Origin: Mycolicibacterium hodleri
Lineage (GTDB): Bacteria; Actinomycetota; Actinomycetes; Mycobacteriales; Mycobacteriaceae
Reading direction: 5' to 3'
Assembly (NCBI RefSeq): GCF_006439015.1
Contig: NZ_RCZG01000022.1
Location: 1 to 58,109, forward strand
DNA: 58,109 nt
In this document: positions 17,436 through 26,354 of the stretch, piece after piece
Position numbering within the stretch: position 1 is the stretch's first letter
Layout of the letters: each line of letters starts with the position of its first letter
Made by a program: the position numbers and the translations under genes
Notes under the pieces: generated by a model
Seen by the model: only the letters and a program-made list of their open reading frames with translations
What the model was told of the DNA's origin: nothing
Database searches by the model: none

Positions 17436-18193
17436 GTGATGGTGACACCGCCGTCGACGGCGATGGTCTGGCCGGTGACGTACCCGGCGGCTGGCGACGC
17501 CAACCACACCAACGTCGCGGCGAGTTCGGCGGGATCGCCCATCCGGGGCAGGATGAAGCGACCGGTCAACGATTCGAGGTAGCCGGGCTGGTACTGGTCG
17601 GTCATCTCGGACTTGAAGAATCCCGGCGCGATCGCATTGACGCGGATGCCCTTGCGAGATCCCCACTGCTGAGCCAGATCCCGCGTCAGCCCCACGATGG
17701 CGGCCTTGCTCGCACTGTAGGCGGCTTGGGGAAGTCCGGCTGTCGTCAGCCCCAGGATGCTGGAGATGTTCACGATTGCACTGCCGGGTGTCATGACGCC
17801 GGCGCACGCCTGAGCCGCCCAGTACGAGCCGTGCAGGTTGATGTCGACGACGGCACGGAACTCCTCGGGGGTCTCGCGGGTCGCAGGGACGGCAGTTCCG
17901 ACGCCGGCGTTGTTGACGAGCACGTCGACGCGGCCGAATTCCGCCATCGCCCGATCGACCATCACTCGGCACTGCTCGGGATCGGTGACGTCGGTTTGGA
18001 CCGTCAATGCCCGCGTGCCCGCGGACGTCACCAGTTCGGCTGTCTCGCCCAGCTTCTCGATACGCCGGGCGGCGAGGACCACGTCGGCTCCGGCCTGCGC
18101 ACACCCTTCTGCGAAGGCCACCCCGAGTCCCGACGATGCGCCCGTGACGATGGCAACCTTGCCGTCGAGACGAAACATGTCCATCAGTGTCAT
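17432..18193 (-). CDS. Short-chain dehydrogenase/reductase
   Basis: 253 residues, classical SDR. NAD(P)-binding motif TGASSGLG (17-24), NNAG (94-97), catalytic Ser145, Tyr159 and Lys163 (YSASK), and GQTIAVDGG near the C-terminus. An Arg-Arg pair after the second strand (AARRIEKL) suggests NADP preference. Substrate unknown; such enzymes act on beta-hydroxyacyl, steroid or sugar alcohols. Start ATG overlaps the stop of the GT87 gene by 4 bp, and its TAG stop overlaps the convergent SRPBCC stop. Confidence 0.9.
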   Translation of the reverse strand: MTLMDMFRLDGKVAIVTGASSGLGVAFAEGCAQAGADVVLAARRIEKLGETAELVTSAGTRALTVQTDVTDPEQCRVMVDRAMAEFGRVDVLVNNAGVGTAVPATRETPEEFRAVVDINLHGSYWAAQACAGVMTPGSAIVNISSILGLTTAGLPQAAYSASKAAIVGLTRDLAQQWGSRKGIRVNAIAPGFFKSEMTDQYQPGYLESLTGRFILPRMGDPAELAATLVWLASPAAGYVTGQTIAVDGGVTIT

Positions 18194-19437
18194 GAGTGTT
18201 TTCTACCCTCCTGCGTTCGGTGGGTTGCCACGAGGGTGGCGCACGCGACCACCACGAAGAGCGCGGGGTGACCGGCGACGACGAGAAGCCGCTCCAGCTT
18301 GGTCATCTCGTCGACTGCGGCGCCGATCGCCCCGGCTTGGCTCGGAACGTAGGCGGCTCTGTCGATCGCCACGCGGTACGCCCATGCGGTGAACCACATG
18401 AACACCAGCAGGTATACCACCGCGGTGGCCGCCGCCCACCTCAGGCGAGCGTGCCCGTAGGTGCGCGCGACACGATCGACCAGGAGTGCCAACAGCGGTA
18501 CGGTCCACACCCAGTGGTGCCCCCACGCCAACGGCGGTATCGCGCACGAGAGCAAGCCGACGATCGTGACGGCCAGCAGTCGACCTCCGCAGCGGTCTGC
18601 CAGGAACGCCGCCGAGAAACCAAGGGCGCAAGCCAATACGACGGCGGCAGCCCACCAGCTCGCGGGCATCGGGCCGGGGGCCGAGAGGGTGGCCAGAATC
18701 CCGCCGAACGAGTAGTTGCCGATGTGGGCCAGCGGACCGATGCGGTCGGTCTGGACGACGGCGTGCCACCAGTACTCGGCCGAATCCGCGGGCAGGGTCA
18801 AGAAACCGAGCAGCACGGTGAGGGCGCCGGCGCTCACCGCGGTGGCTGCGGCCCGCCATTGTCGCGTGAGCAGAAGGTACGGCACGAAAACGACCGCTGT
18901 CAGCTTCATTCCTGCGGCCACGCCGACGGACCAGCCTCGCAGGCGGGAGCCGCTCGGCCGGGTGAGGTCCCAAACGATGATCGCCATCAGAACCACGTTG
19001 ATCTGGCCCTGCCACAGCGTTCCGCGAACGGCTTGGATGTCGAGTGCCACCACAGCCAGCGCGACACTGAGCAGCGCGAGCCGTCGGTCCGAGCGCCAGC
19101 CGAGCGTCGTGGCACAGCGCCAGATGGTCGCGACCAGCGCGGCGAACGACGCCGACATCCACAGCCCCTTGGCCACGCCGAACGTGAGGAGTGCGACTGG
19201 GACGAAGCTGATCGCGGCGAAGGGAGGGTAGGTGAACCAGCCGCCCGGCGGTACCTTCGCGGCGTAGAGCGGCTCGCCGTGAAGCACCTGGAGGCCACCG
19301 TGGCGATAGATGTCCAGGTCACCGCCGTTGGTCAACAGCCCCATGTGTGCGCCCGCGTCGAAGGGCACCAGGAGGTGCTGGGCGAACAGCGCCACGACCG
19401 CCAGCACGCAACCGACGACGACGACGGTCCACGACAC
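18190..19437 (-). CDS. GT87-family (DUF2029) membrane glycosyltransferase
   Basis: 415 residues with about ten hydrophobic helices. After the first helix comes an external loop with GGDLDIYRHGGLQVLHG, the acidic DxDxY motif typical of polyprenyl-phosphate-mannose-dependent enzymes, then WFTYPPFAAI. This matches the GT87/DUF2029 family that includes PimE and other alpha-1,2-mannosyltransferases of mycobacterial lipoglycans. Predicted to add mannose or a related sugar on the periplasmic side of the membrane. Specific acceptor unknown. Coupled by 4 bp to the SDR gene. Confidence 0.8.
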   Translation of the reverse strand: MSWTVVVVGCVLAVVALFAQHLLVPFDAGAHMGLLTNGGDLDIYRHGGLQVLHGEPLYAAKVPPGGWFTYPPFAAISFVPVALLTFGVAKGLWMSASFAALVATIWRCATTLGWRSDRRLALLSVALAVVALDIQAVRGTLWQGQINVVLMAIIVWDLTRPSGSRLRGWSVGVAAGMKLTAVVFVPYLLLTRQWRAAATAVSAGALTVLLGFLTLPADSAEYWWHAVVQTDRIGPLAHIGNYSFGGILATLSAPGPMPASWWAAAVVLACALGFSAAFLADRCGGRLLAVTIVGLLSCAIPPLAWGHHWVWTVPLLALLVDRVARTYGHARLRWAAATAVVYLLVFMWFTAWAYRVAIDRAAYVPSQAGAIGAAVDEMTKLERLLVVAGHPALFVVVACATLVATHRTQEGRKHS

Positions 19438-19491
19438 CGTGCGATGGCCGTCTCGATGAATGATGTGTCCGCCCCTTCAGCGTCTGCCCCT

Positions 19492-20682
19492 CTAGACGCT
19501 GAACAGTGTGATGGGCAATCGCTCGTGGCGCCTAATGATGTTGTTGATCGCCCAGGTCGGCGGACCGGTCAGCTCGATGCGCTTCACCCGTTCGGCGAGA
19601 GCGCGAAGCATGGCGGTCATCTCGAGCCGGGCCAGGCCCTGACCCGCGCAGGAATGCGTCCCCTGCCCGAAGCCGAGGTGGCGGGTGGCGTCCCGACGAA
19701 TGTCGAACTTTTCAGGGGCATCCCACTCGCGTTCGTCGCGGTTGGCCGACGCGTATACGACGAGCACCCTGGCGCCTGCCGCAATGGTGGTACCGCCGAT
19801 CTCCTTGTCGCGAAACGTCTTTCGGGAGAACGCCCGAAGTGGTGACTCATAACGCACCACCTCGTTGATGGCATTGGGGATCAGGGCCGGGTCGTCGCGC
19901 AGCAGCTGCCATTGTTCGGGATGAGCGGCGAACAGGTAAAGCGCATTCGAGATCGCGCTGATGGTGGTGTCCAGCGAAGGGGCGATGTAGTCGACCATCA
20001 GGGGTGAGCAGTCGGCGTGCGAAATCTGGCCTGCGTCGGCGGCGAGCAGGACGTCGTGGCCGAGGCTTCCCTCGATCATGGCGCGCTTGCGCACGACCTG
20101 ACGGGCGAAGCGCAACATCTGCAGGGCGCCGGGCATCGCCTTGAGCGAATGCCTGTTGAACGGCCCAAGGACGTCGAAGGTGGCTCCGCCCCATGGCAAG
20201 AGGTCGTCGCGCTGATCGCGAGGCCAGCCGACCAGGTCGGGCACCACCGCCATGGGCAACGCCATCGCCACGTCGGCGACCCCGTCCACCTCCCCCTTGG
20301 CCAGCGCGGCATCGACGACCGATGCGGCCTGTGCATCGACGTCGTCGCTGATCGCACGGAGTGCCCGCGGCAGCATCCGGTGCGCGACGAGTTTGCGCCG
20401 CGCGTCGTGCTCCGCGCCGTCGCTGTTGAGGGTCGTCCCGCGGGAGAGGCGATTGATGAACCCGTTCAGCGCGACGCCGTTGCCGGAGACGAACGTCGCG
20501 TCGTCGCGCAGGACGGTCTTGCACTCGGGGTAGCGGGGCAACGCGTAGACGCGTTGCTTCGGGAGCCACACCACGGGGCCGAGATCGCGCATCCGGGTGT
20601 AGTGCGGATGGGGGTCGAGGATCGCGTCGGTGGCGTAGACGTCTCGGCCGTAGACGGGAACGCCGTTGTGCATCTTGGTCAT
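19492..20682 (-). CDS. Cytochrome P450
   Basis: 396 residues from the ATG at 20680-20682, overlapping the stop of the flavin hydroxylase gene (ATGA). Soluble bacterial P450: heme-ligand region FGQGTHSCAG with Cys345, ExxR pair Glu274/Arg277, and an I-helix reading APSLDTTIS. The I-helix keeps Asp238-Thr239-Thr240 for oxygen activation but replaces the usual A-G-x pattern before it. Needs a ferredoxin and reductase from elsewhere. Last gene of the four-gene ring-degradation operon; a monooxygenation of an aromatic or alicyclic substrate fits the context. Confidence 0.92.
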   Translation of the reverse strand: MTKMHNGVPVYGRDVYATDAILDPHPHYTRMRDLGPVVWLPKQRVYALPRYPECKTVLRDDATFVSGNGVALNGFINRLSRGTTLNSDGAEHDARRKLVAHRMLPRALRAISDDVDAQAASVVDAALAKGEVDGVADVAMALPMAVVPDLVGWPRDQRDDLLPWGGATFDVLGPFNRHSLKAMPGALQMLRFARQVVRKRAMIEGSLGHDVLLAADAGQISHADCSPLMVDYIAPSLDTTISAISNALYLFAAHPEQWQLLRDDPALIPNAINEVVRYESPLRAFSRKTFRDKEIGGTTIAAGARVLVVYASANRDEREWDAPEKFDIRRDATRHLGFGQGTHSCAGQGLARLEMTAMLRALAERVKRIELTGPPTWAINNIIRRHERLPITLFSV

Positions 20683-22220
20683 TGGCTCAATCTCGCCGCC
20701 GACTCGGATGCGGGCAGGGCGCCGCAGAGGGCGCCGACATGGCGGCCGGTCTGCATGACGGTTCGGTCGGGCCGAACGATGGCGGCGGTGGCCCGACCAC
20801 GGTGAAGCCACCGCGCGAGCTCGGTGCCCGGCGCCGTGACGTGGAGGACAGCACCGCGCTGCTCGATCAGGGCACGTTCCACGGGCCCGGGCACACTCGT
20901 CGTCACGACTGCGAATCCGTCGCCGAGCTCGGCGTCGAGACGCGCGTCGCCCGCGACGACCGGGTTGGGGCAAAGTTGGCCTGCCAGATTGAACGGCGAT
21001 CGGGACGTGACGACGAACCTCGTCCGCCGCAGCGGTGGAGTCTGGCTGTCGAGAAGCTTGGCGCTCAGGCCGGGCAGTCGGTGCAGCTGCGGCACCACGA
21101 ACCGGCGCACCAGGCTGCCGAGCTCACCACCGGCCGTCATCGACCGTCCGACGCCGAGAGCCAGACGGATCATGTGGCGGGCATGCGGTTTACGCTCTTG
21201 CTGGTAGGTGTCCAATGCCGCGTCGGGCAGTGAGCCGTCGAGCACGCCTGCCAGCTTCCAGGCGAGGTTCATCGCGTCGCGCACACCGGCGCCCATGCCC
21301 TGACCGATGAAGGGCGGGGTGAGGTGAGCGGCGTCGCCCAGTAGGAAGACGCGATCCCGACGCCAGCGGTCGGCGAGTTGCGCTCGGAACGTGTATTCGG
21401 TGACGCGCACCAGCTCGAGGTCCTCGGCACTGACGTCGGCCACCCACGGTTCGATGAGCGGCGCGAGCGTGTCGATGGTCTCGAAGTCGGCCGCGGTCTC
21501 GTCGTTGAGGAGGCGGAACTCCCATCGGTAGCGGTGCGCACCGATGCGCATGTACGTGCCGGCCCGGATCGGGTCGCACACCTGATGGACGCCCTCCCAC
21601 TGGTGCAGGTCCGCCGCGGTCGCCACGTCGACGACCAGCCAGCGCTGCTCGAAGCCGAGATCCTCCATACTGGAACCGATTCGAGTCCGCACGAGGCTGT
21701 TGGCGCCGTCGCAGCCAAGCACGAAGTCGGCATCGACGGCGTGTCCGCTGCCGCTGGTCTGAGCGGCATAGGTGATGCGGACGCGACCATCGGCGAGATA
21801 GGCGATGTCCGTCACCTCGGCGTTTCCCCGCAACTCCGCGCGGCGATGTCGCTTCAGGTTGGTGCGTAGCAGCGCTTCGAGTTGGGGCTGGTCGAACATG
21901 TTGGCCTGCGGAAATCCGTTGCGGCTCAACCCGGTGTCGCGGGTGAACTCGGCGAGCGTCGTCATGGAACTGTCGAGCAGTCGCAATCCGAGAGCAGGCC
22001 GCGAGATGGCGGCGAACTCGTCGGCGATGCCCAACCGCGCGAGCATGCGAAAGATTTCGTCATCCAGGTGCACCGCGCGCGGCCGAGGATAGACGCCCGC
22101 CCACCGGTCGAGTACCAGACAGTCGACGCCGTACTGAGCAAGCAGCGTTGCGACCGTAACGCCAGTGGGCCCCGCGCCAACGATGACGACGGGGACGTGC
22201 GGAACGTCTTGGGCGGTCAC
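20679..22220 (-). CDS. FAD-dependent aromatic hydroxylase (MhpA/PheA-like, class A)
   Basis: 513 residues from a GTG at 22218-22220 overlapping the upstream stop by 4 bp. Rossmann motif VVIVGAGPTG (residues 11-20), RAVHLDDE in the substrate loop, DG motif VLGCDGANSLVR, and GDAAHLTPPFIGQGMGAG for FAD ribityl binding. The last is almost identical to 3-(3-hydroxyphenyl)propionate hydroxylase MhpA. A C-terminal thioredoxin-like domain follows. Uses NAD(P)H and O2 to ortho-hydroxylate a phenol, giving a catechol for the extradiol-type dioxygenase encoded upstream in the same operon. Exact substrate inferred only by family. Confidence 0.9.
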   Translation of the reverse strand: MTAQDVPHVPVVIVGAGPTGVTVATLLAQYGVDCLVLDRWAGVYPRPRAVHLDDEIFRMLARLGIADEFAAISRPALGLRLLDSSMTTLAEFTRDTGLSRNGFPQANMFDQPQLEALLRTNLKRHRRAELRGNAEVTDIAYLADGRVRITYAAQTSGSGHAVDADFVLGCDGANSLVRTRIGSSMEDLGFEQRWLVVDVATAADLHQWEGVHQVCDPIRAGTYMRIGAHRYRWEFRLLNDETAADFETIDTLAPLIEPWVADVSAEDLELVRVTEYTFRAQLADRWRRDRVFLLGDAAHLTPPFIGQGMGAGVRDAMNLAWKLAGVLDGSLPDAALDTYQQERKPHARHMIRLALGVGRSMTAGGELGSLVRRFVVPQLHRLPGLSAKLLDSQTPPLRRTRFVVTSRSPFNLAGQLCPNPVVAGDARLDAELGDGFAVVTTSVPGPVERALIEQRGAVLHVTAPGTELARWLHRGRATAAIVRPDRTVMQTGRHVGALCGALPASESAARLSQ

Positions 22221-23155
22221 GCGTACCTGACCACCGCACGTTGGGTGCCGAGGTCGATCGCCTTGTCGTCGGTGGCCACCGTCGCTTCGACGATGTCCCC
22301 ATCGTGCAGATACTTCGGGTTCCTGGCCTGGCTCTTGAAGAAGGACTTCCACTTCAGTGCTGGCGGGATTAGCGAGCCGATGATCTCGATGGGCTTGGGC
22401 GGCGCGCTCAGCGCGGTGCCGGCGGGCGTGCCCGTGAGCAGAAGGTCGCCGACGTCCATGCGCTGGAAGCGGGTGAGTTCCTGCAGCGCGCGCAGCGGGC
22501 GATAGATCATGTCGGCCGCGACGACCGAGTTCTGGCGGACCTCGCCGTTGACGCTGAGTTGGAGTCGCAGTTCGCCGAAGCGCATCAGCTCGTCGGCGTC
22601 GAGAAGAACGAGCGCGGGACCGACCGGGGTGAAGGTAGGATACGACTTCGCCTCGTAGAACTGGGTTTTGGGCAATTGCACGTCGCGGGCCGACACGTCG
22701 TTGGTGACGACCAGCCCGGCGATGTAGTCGGCAAGATTGGACTCGGTGAGCGTGGTGCCGACGGGCAGTTCCCGACCGAAGACCAGGCCGATCTCTACTT
22801 CGTAGTCCATGAAACGGACATGGGCGGGCTTGACGATGTCGTCGCTCGGGCCGTTGATCGAGCCGGATGCCTTGCGAAAGAAGGTCAGTGGGACCGTCTT
22901 CGGGTCCATGCCGGAATCCTTGACGTGGGAGGTGAAGTTCGTCATCTGCGCGACGACGCGGCACGGTGCGGTCACCGGTGATAGCAGCGCCAGAGTCTCC
23001 ACGGGGACGCCGCCGTCGCCCCCGGCCGCGGCGTCGATGGCGACTCGGTCGCGGAGCAGTTCCCCGGTGGTGGTCGCCGACGTGTCGATCGTCACGGCCC
23101 CGGTGTCGGTCTGGACGTACCAGGCGTCGGCAGTGCGGAGCAAGGTGGTGGTCAC
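22217..23155 (-). CDS. Fumarylacetoacetate hydrolase-family protein
   Basis: 312 residues from a GTG at 23153-23155 (4-bp GTGA overlap). FAH fold with the metal-binding pattern MDYEVEIGLVFGR, then GLVVTNDVSARDVQ, KSYPTFTPVGPALV and the C-terminal GDLLLTGTPAGT, all conserved in FAH/HpcE-type hydrolases and decarboxylases. Such enzymes cleave C-C bonds or isomerise ring-cleavage products. Between the dioxygenase and hydroxylase genes, it is the expected third step of meta-cleavage. An acylpyruvate hydrolase or 2-oxohepta-diene isomerase role is equally possible. Confidence 0.88.
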   Translation of the reverse strand: MTTTLLRTADAWYVQTDTGAVTIDTSATTTGELLRDRVAIDAAAGGDGGVPVETLALLSPVTAPCRVVAQMTNFTSHVKDSGMDPKTVPLTFFRKASGSINGPSDDIVKPAHVRFMDYEVEIGLVFGRELPVGTTLTESNLADYIAGLVVTNDVSARDVQLPKTQFYEAKSYPTFTPVGPALVLLDADELMRFGELRLQLSVNGEVRQNSVVAADMIYRPLRALQELTRFQRMDVGDLLLTGTPAGTALSAPPKPIEIIGSLIPPALKWKSFFKSQARNPKYLHDGDIVEATVATDDKAIDLGTQRAVVRYA

Positions 23156-24288
23156 GAGGTTGCTACTTTCATCAGTCCCGCAAGGCGGGAGAGGGTGAAT
23201 TCGTTGTCCCGGTGGCGAATTGCGGTCGCCATCGATCGCAGTTCGTCGATTGACTCCCGGCCGGGGGCGATGCCGAGGAAGTCCTTGGTGACGGGTGGTC
23301 CCCACTGGGCGAGCCCCGAGGCGGTGAAGGCCGCCCACCCTGGTTCGAGGGTGTCGTCGAACATGTCGCCGTCGGTGAAGTGTTCGACGAGGAAACCGTC
23401 GGGATCGCGCCAGTAGTCGAAGATTTGGCTGCCCTGGATATGGCGACCGATGCCCCACGACCGGTGGTATCCGCGCTCGCGCAGGTACTCGCCGCCGGCG
23501 GCCAGCGCGTCGAGGTCGGCCACCTGGTACGCCGAGTGCACGTACCGGTTCCGCGGCCCGAGAGCCATCGCAAGGGTGTGGTGGTCGGCCGGGGTGGCGC
23601 CCCGGTCGCAGCGCATGAAGCTCATCGCCGGGCCCTGGTCGCGCTGGCCGGGAAAGTACAGAAAGTCGCTGACGATCATGCCGAGGTTGTCGAGGTACCA
23701 GTTCAGCGCTTCGACGTATCTGGTGCTCTGCAGCACCACATGGCCAAGGCGTTGCACCCGGGCCGGGATGCGCAGCGGGCGTTGGGTTGCGTTGGTGCGC
23801 AACAGGTCACGGCCAACGTTCAGAATGTGCGGGGTCTGAGGAGTCAGCGGTGCCAGCGCGTGGGCGCCCGCGATGACGTGAACCGGGATGCCGCTCGGGT
23901 CGAGCAGATCGACTGCGATTCCGCCGATGCTCTCGGGCAGGGTGCGGGTCGGCGCTCCCATGGTGTCGGCCAGGCTAAGGACGTCGACCTCGTCGTGCGC
24001 GGTGAAGGCGTACCCGGCGAATCGCGACCGCCCGCCCTTGCGAACCATCAAGCAGGGAGCCGCCGGCTCAGTGCCGCGCAGGTGAAGTTGGTCCTCGGTC
24101 CGCAACACGGTGGCGAATCCGAAGGCGTGGGCGAACGCCTCCGCCCGGACGAGGTCGGGCTTCTCGAACTCCAACCAGGCGATGTCGTGCACCTTGATCA
24201 CCGGATTCCGGGAGCGGTCGCGGTGCTCCCCCGGGAGGGATCCGTGCTCGCTGTGCAGCCCTTGATGCGTCCCTACGCGCTGGCTCAT
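23152..24288 (-). CDS. VOC-family extradiol dioxygenase-like protein
   Basis: 378 residues; ATG at 24286-24288 follows an AGGAGG-type site. Two vicinal-oxygen-chelate modules. In the C-terminal one the type I extradiol metal triad can be seen: His in RLGHVVLQ, His in RYVHSAYQV and Glu in FLVEHFTDGD. GxFHHTL-like DHHTLAMAL is also present. This supports ring cleavage of a catechol, as in BphC or HsaC. First gene of a four-gene operon whose members overlap by 4 bp each, divergent from a TetR gene with two palindromes in the shared 127-bp region. Confidence 0.85.
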   Translation of the reverse strand: MSQRVGTHQGLHSEHGSLPGEHRDRSRNPVIKVHDIAWLEFEKPDLVRAEAFAHAFGFATVLRTEDQLHLRGTEPAAPCLMVRKGGRSRFAGYAFTAHDEVDVLSLADTMGAPTRTLPESIGGIAVDLLDPSGIPVHVIAGAHALAPLTPQTPHILNVGRDLLRTNATQRPLRIPARVQRLGHVVLQSTRYVEALNWYLDNLGMIVSDFLYFPGQRDQGPAMSFMRCDRGATPADHHTLAMALGPRNRYVHSAYQVADLDALAAGGEYLRERGYHRSWGIGRHIQGSQIFDYWRDPDGFLVEHFTDGDMFDDTLEPGWAAFTASGLAQWGPPVTKDFLGIAPGRESIDELRSMATAIRHRDNEFTLSRLAGLMKVATS

Positions 24289-24310
24289 CCGCGCCTCCTT
24301 TCGCCAACCT

Positions 24311-24378
24311 GACGAAATCGTCACATACGCTGCCGACTTCGGTCAAGTTAAACTGACGAATTCCTCAAGAATGAGGAA
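24311..24378. promoter_or_regulatory. Two palindromes in the divergent TetR/dioxygenase promoter region
   Basis: gacgaaatcgtc (24311-24322) is a 5+2+5 palindrome and ttcctcaagaatgaggaa (24361-24378) a perfect 7+4+7 palindrome. Both lie in the 127 bp between the dioxygenase operon (minus) and the TetR gene (plus), where an autoregulating TetR repressor would bind. The larger one, 37 bp before the TetR start, is the stronger candidate. Confidence 0.55.
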
Positions 24379-24415
24379 GACGCTAAGATCGATCGATTGC
24401 GGGAAGGAGATGGTC

Positions 24416-25090
24416 ATGACGACGTCGACAACCGATTCGCGGGACCAACCGCCGAATCGGGTGGCCAGGCGCAAGCAGCGGACGCGGGCAGCGTTGATCG
24501 CGGCCGCGCAATCCTTCATCGCGGCAGGCAAGCTCAACGTGCCGGTCCTCGAGATCACCCAGGCGGCAGACGTCGGCATGGGGTCCTTCTACAACCACTT
24601 CGACAGCAAGGAACAACTCTTCGACGACGCACTCACCGAGGTGCTCGACGTGCATGGCGCCCTCCTGGACGAACTCACCACGTCGCTGGACGACCCCGCC
24701 GAGGCCTTTGCCTGTAGTTTCCGCCTGACCGGCCGGATGTTCCGGCAACGTCCCCAGGAGAGCAAGGTGCTGCTGTCCAGTGGGCTGGCGTTGCTGTCCT
24801 CGGACCGGGGCATCGCCCCTCGGGCGCGGCGCGACGTCAGCGCCGGCATCGATGCGGGCAGGTTCCACGTCAGGGACCTGACGCTTGCCATGGCCGTCGT
24901 CGGCGGTGCGCTGCTGGGGCTCGGTCAATTACTCCACGAGGAGCCGGATCGCGACGACGCCGAGGCCGCGGACACCGTTACCGAGCACGTACTGACGCTG
25001 CTTGGAATGTCGGTCGAAGAGGCGCAGCGCATCTGTCGGCTGCCACTACCCGATCTCGTGATGCCCAGTCGAGAGGGATCGGCGGCCTGA
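24416..25090 (+). CDS. TetR-family regulator of the ring-degradation operon
   Basis: 224 residues from ATG 24416, chosen because AAGGAG lies at the right spacing, whereas the ATG at 24410 is too close to it. HTH with RKQRTRAALIAAAQSFIAAG, ITQAADVGMGSFYNHFDSK, the usual TetR helix-turn-helix ending in YNHF. The C-terminal ligand domain is not informative. Divergent from the dioxygenase-FAH-hydroxylase-P450 operon, so probably represses it and itself through the palindromes in between, released by a pathway intermediate. Confidence 0.88.
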   Translation: MTTSTTDSRDQPPNRVARRKQRTRAALIAAAQSFIAAGKLNVPVLEITQAADVGMGSFYNHFDSKEQLFDDALTEVLDVHGALLDELTTSLDDPAEAFACSFRLTGRMFRQRPQESKVLLSSGLALLSSDRGIAPRARRDVSAGIDAGRFHVRDLTLAMAVVGGALLGLGQLLHEEPDRDDAEAADTVTEHVLTLLGMSVEEAQRICRLPLPDLVMPSREGSAA

Positions 25091-25094
25091 GTAT

Positions 25095-25454
25095 CTACAG
25101 CGGAATGACGGTTTCGCTGTTGAGGATCTTCCATAGCCGCCGGCATGCCGCGCCGAATCGCCGCCGCGCGGGGCTGTGCGACATCGCGGCGATCAATTCC
25201 TGGTCGACGATCACATAGCCGCCGTCCAATCGACGCCACCAACCCGCAAGGGACAACTCGATGGCGGCCATCGTGGAGACCCTGCCGTGGGCGAGCGTGT
25301 CGAGGACCTCGTCGGCAATGAAGTTGGAGCCGGTGCCGTGCGCGAGATGGTCGATCACGCGGACGTGAACCTCAAGCGAGGCCGGCGAGAGAATGGGGCG
25401 CGAGCGATCGGCGCGCAAAGCCTCGACCTCGAAGAACACTGACCTGTCGTCCAT
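25095..25454 (-). CDS. Hypothetical protein
   Basis: 119 residues from ATG 25452-25454 (a GTG two codons earlier is possible). No family recognised. The sequence is mostly helical in appearance with a charged N-terminus (FFEVEALRADRSRPILSP) and a Trp-rich centre (LAGWWRRLDGGYVI); no signal peptide, membrane segment or metal motif. It ends 4 bp from the TetR stop (convergent) and starts 69 bp downstream of the epoxide-hydrolase-like gene end, with a separate AT-richer upstream region. The coding call rests on an uninterrupted frame and codon use like its neighbours. Confidence 0.6.
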   Translation of the reverse strand: MDDRSVFFEVEALRADRSRPILSPASLEVHVRVIDHLAHGTGSNFIADEVLDTLAHGRVSTMAAIELSLAGWWRRLDGGYVIVDQELIAAMSHSPARRRFGAACRRLWKILNSETVIPL

Positions 25455-25523
25455 GACCACACTCTAGACGCAACATGTCCGTAACAATGAATTTACATAC
25501 TGAACACTTCGTGAACGCCGGCC

Positions 25524-26354
25524 TCAGCTCTTGATGCGGTCGACGATCAGGTCGTGCAGCAGGTCCGGTGCCTCCTCTGGAAGCCAGTGCGAACCATCGG
25601 TGACGTCGAACCGGAAGGGGCCGGTCACGTACTGCTCGCACAACTCGGCGCAGCGCCGACCCAGCGCGACGTCACTCGTGCTCCACAGGTAGGTGGTGGG
25701 GACCGACACCTTTCGCAGATAGGCGCGGCTGCTGAACGGGATCGCGCGATACCAGTTGATCGCAGGCCGCAACGCCCCGGTGCCGATGATGTCCGCGTGC
25801 ACTCGTTGGAGCGCCTCGGCATCCATTCCGCTGTGCCGAAGCGCGCGATCGGCCAGTTTCGGGTATCGGCTCAGCAACGACTCGGGCAACCACGGAATCT
25901 GGAACATCGCCATGTAGTACGACTTCAGCGCCTGATTGCTGCTCACCAGCGAGCGCAGGAAGGCCCGCGAATGTGGCACGGACACGGCGGTGAGAGTACG
26001 TAGGAGTCCGGGATGGCGCGCGGCCGTTCCCCATGCCACGACGGCTCCCCAGTCATGGCCGACCAGGTGCACCGGTGTGCCCACCGCGGCGAGGAGTGCG
26101 GCTACGTCACCGACCAGTGCGCTGATCCGGTAGGAGAAGCGACCCCTCGGCCGAGCAGTGGGCGCGTAACCCCGCTGGTCGAACGCGAGTGTCCGGTAGC
26201 CACTCGCGTGCAATCGCTCGCAGACCATGTCCCAGGACGTCGACGTCTGCGGAAACCCGTGCAGCAGCACCACGATCTGGCCGTCGATCGGTCCCGCGTC
26301 GGTGACGGGGAAGGTGAACCCGTCATTCGCAAAGTGCTGAATGCGGTCAGTCAT
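25524..26354 (-). CDS. Epoxide hydrolase-like alpha/beta hydrolase
   Basis: 276 residues. Oxyanion segment LLHGFPQTS and nucleophile elbow GHDWGA with Asp101, the aspartate of epoxide hydrolases and haloalkane dehalogenases rather than the serine of esterases. Remaining triad: Asp in LWSTSDVALG and His in DGSHWLPEE; FSYR and a cap domain with KSYYMAMFQIPWLPE, where a cap Tyr normally polarises the epoxide. Cytosolic. Start overlaps the TetR gene by 8 bp, placing it third in an amidohydrolase-TetR-hydrolase unit. Confidence 0.85.
   Translation of the reverse strand: MTDRIQHFANDGFTFPVTDAGPIDGQIVVLLHGFPQTSTSWDMVCERLHASGYRTLAFDQRGYAPTARPRGRFSYRISALVGDVAALLAAVGTPVHLVGHDWGAVVAWGTAARHPGLLRTLTAVSVPHSRAFLRSLVSSNQALKSYYMAMFQIPWLPESLLSRYPKLADRALRHSGMDAEALQRVHADIIGTGALRPAINWYRAIPFSSRAYLRKVSVPTTYLWSTSDVALGRRCAELCEQYVTGPFRFDVTDGSHWLPEEAPDLLHDLIVDRIKS

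Noticed and set aside
20679..22964. A 761-codon minus-strand frame extending the flavin hydroxylase upstream
   Set aside because: The extra residues overlap the FAH gene and have no homology; the Rossmann motif starts just after the GTG at 22220.
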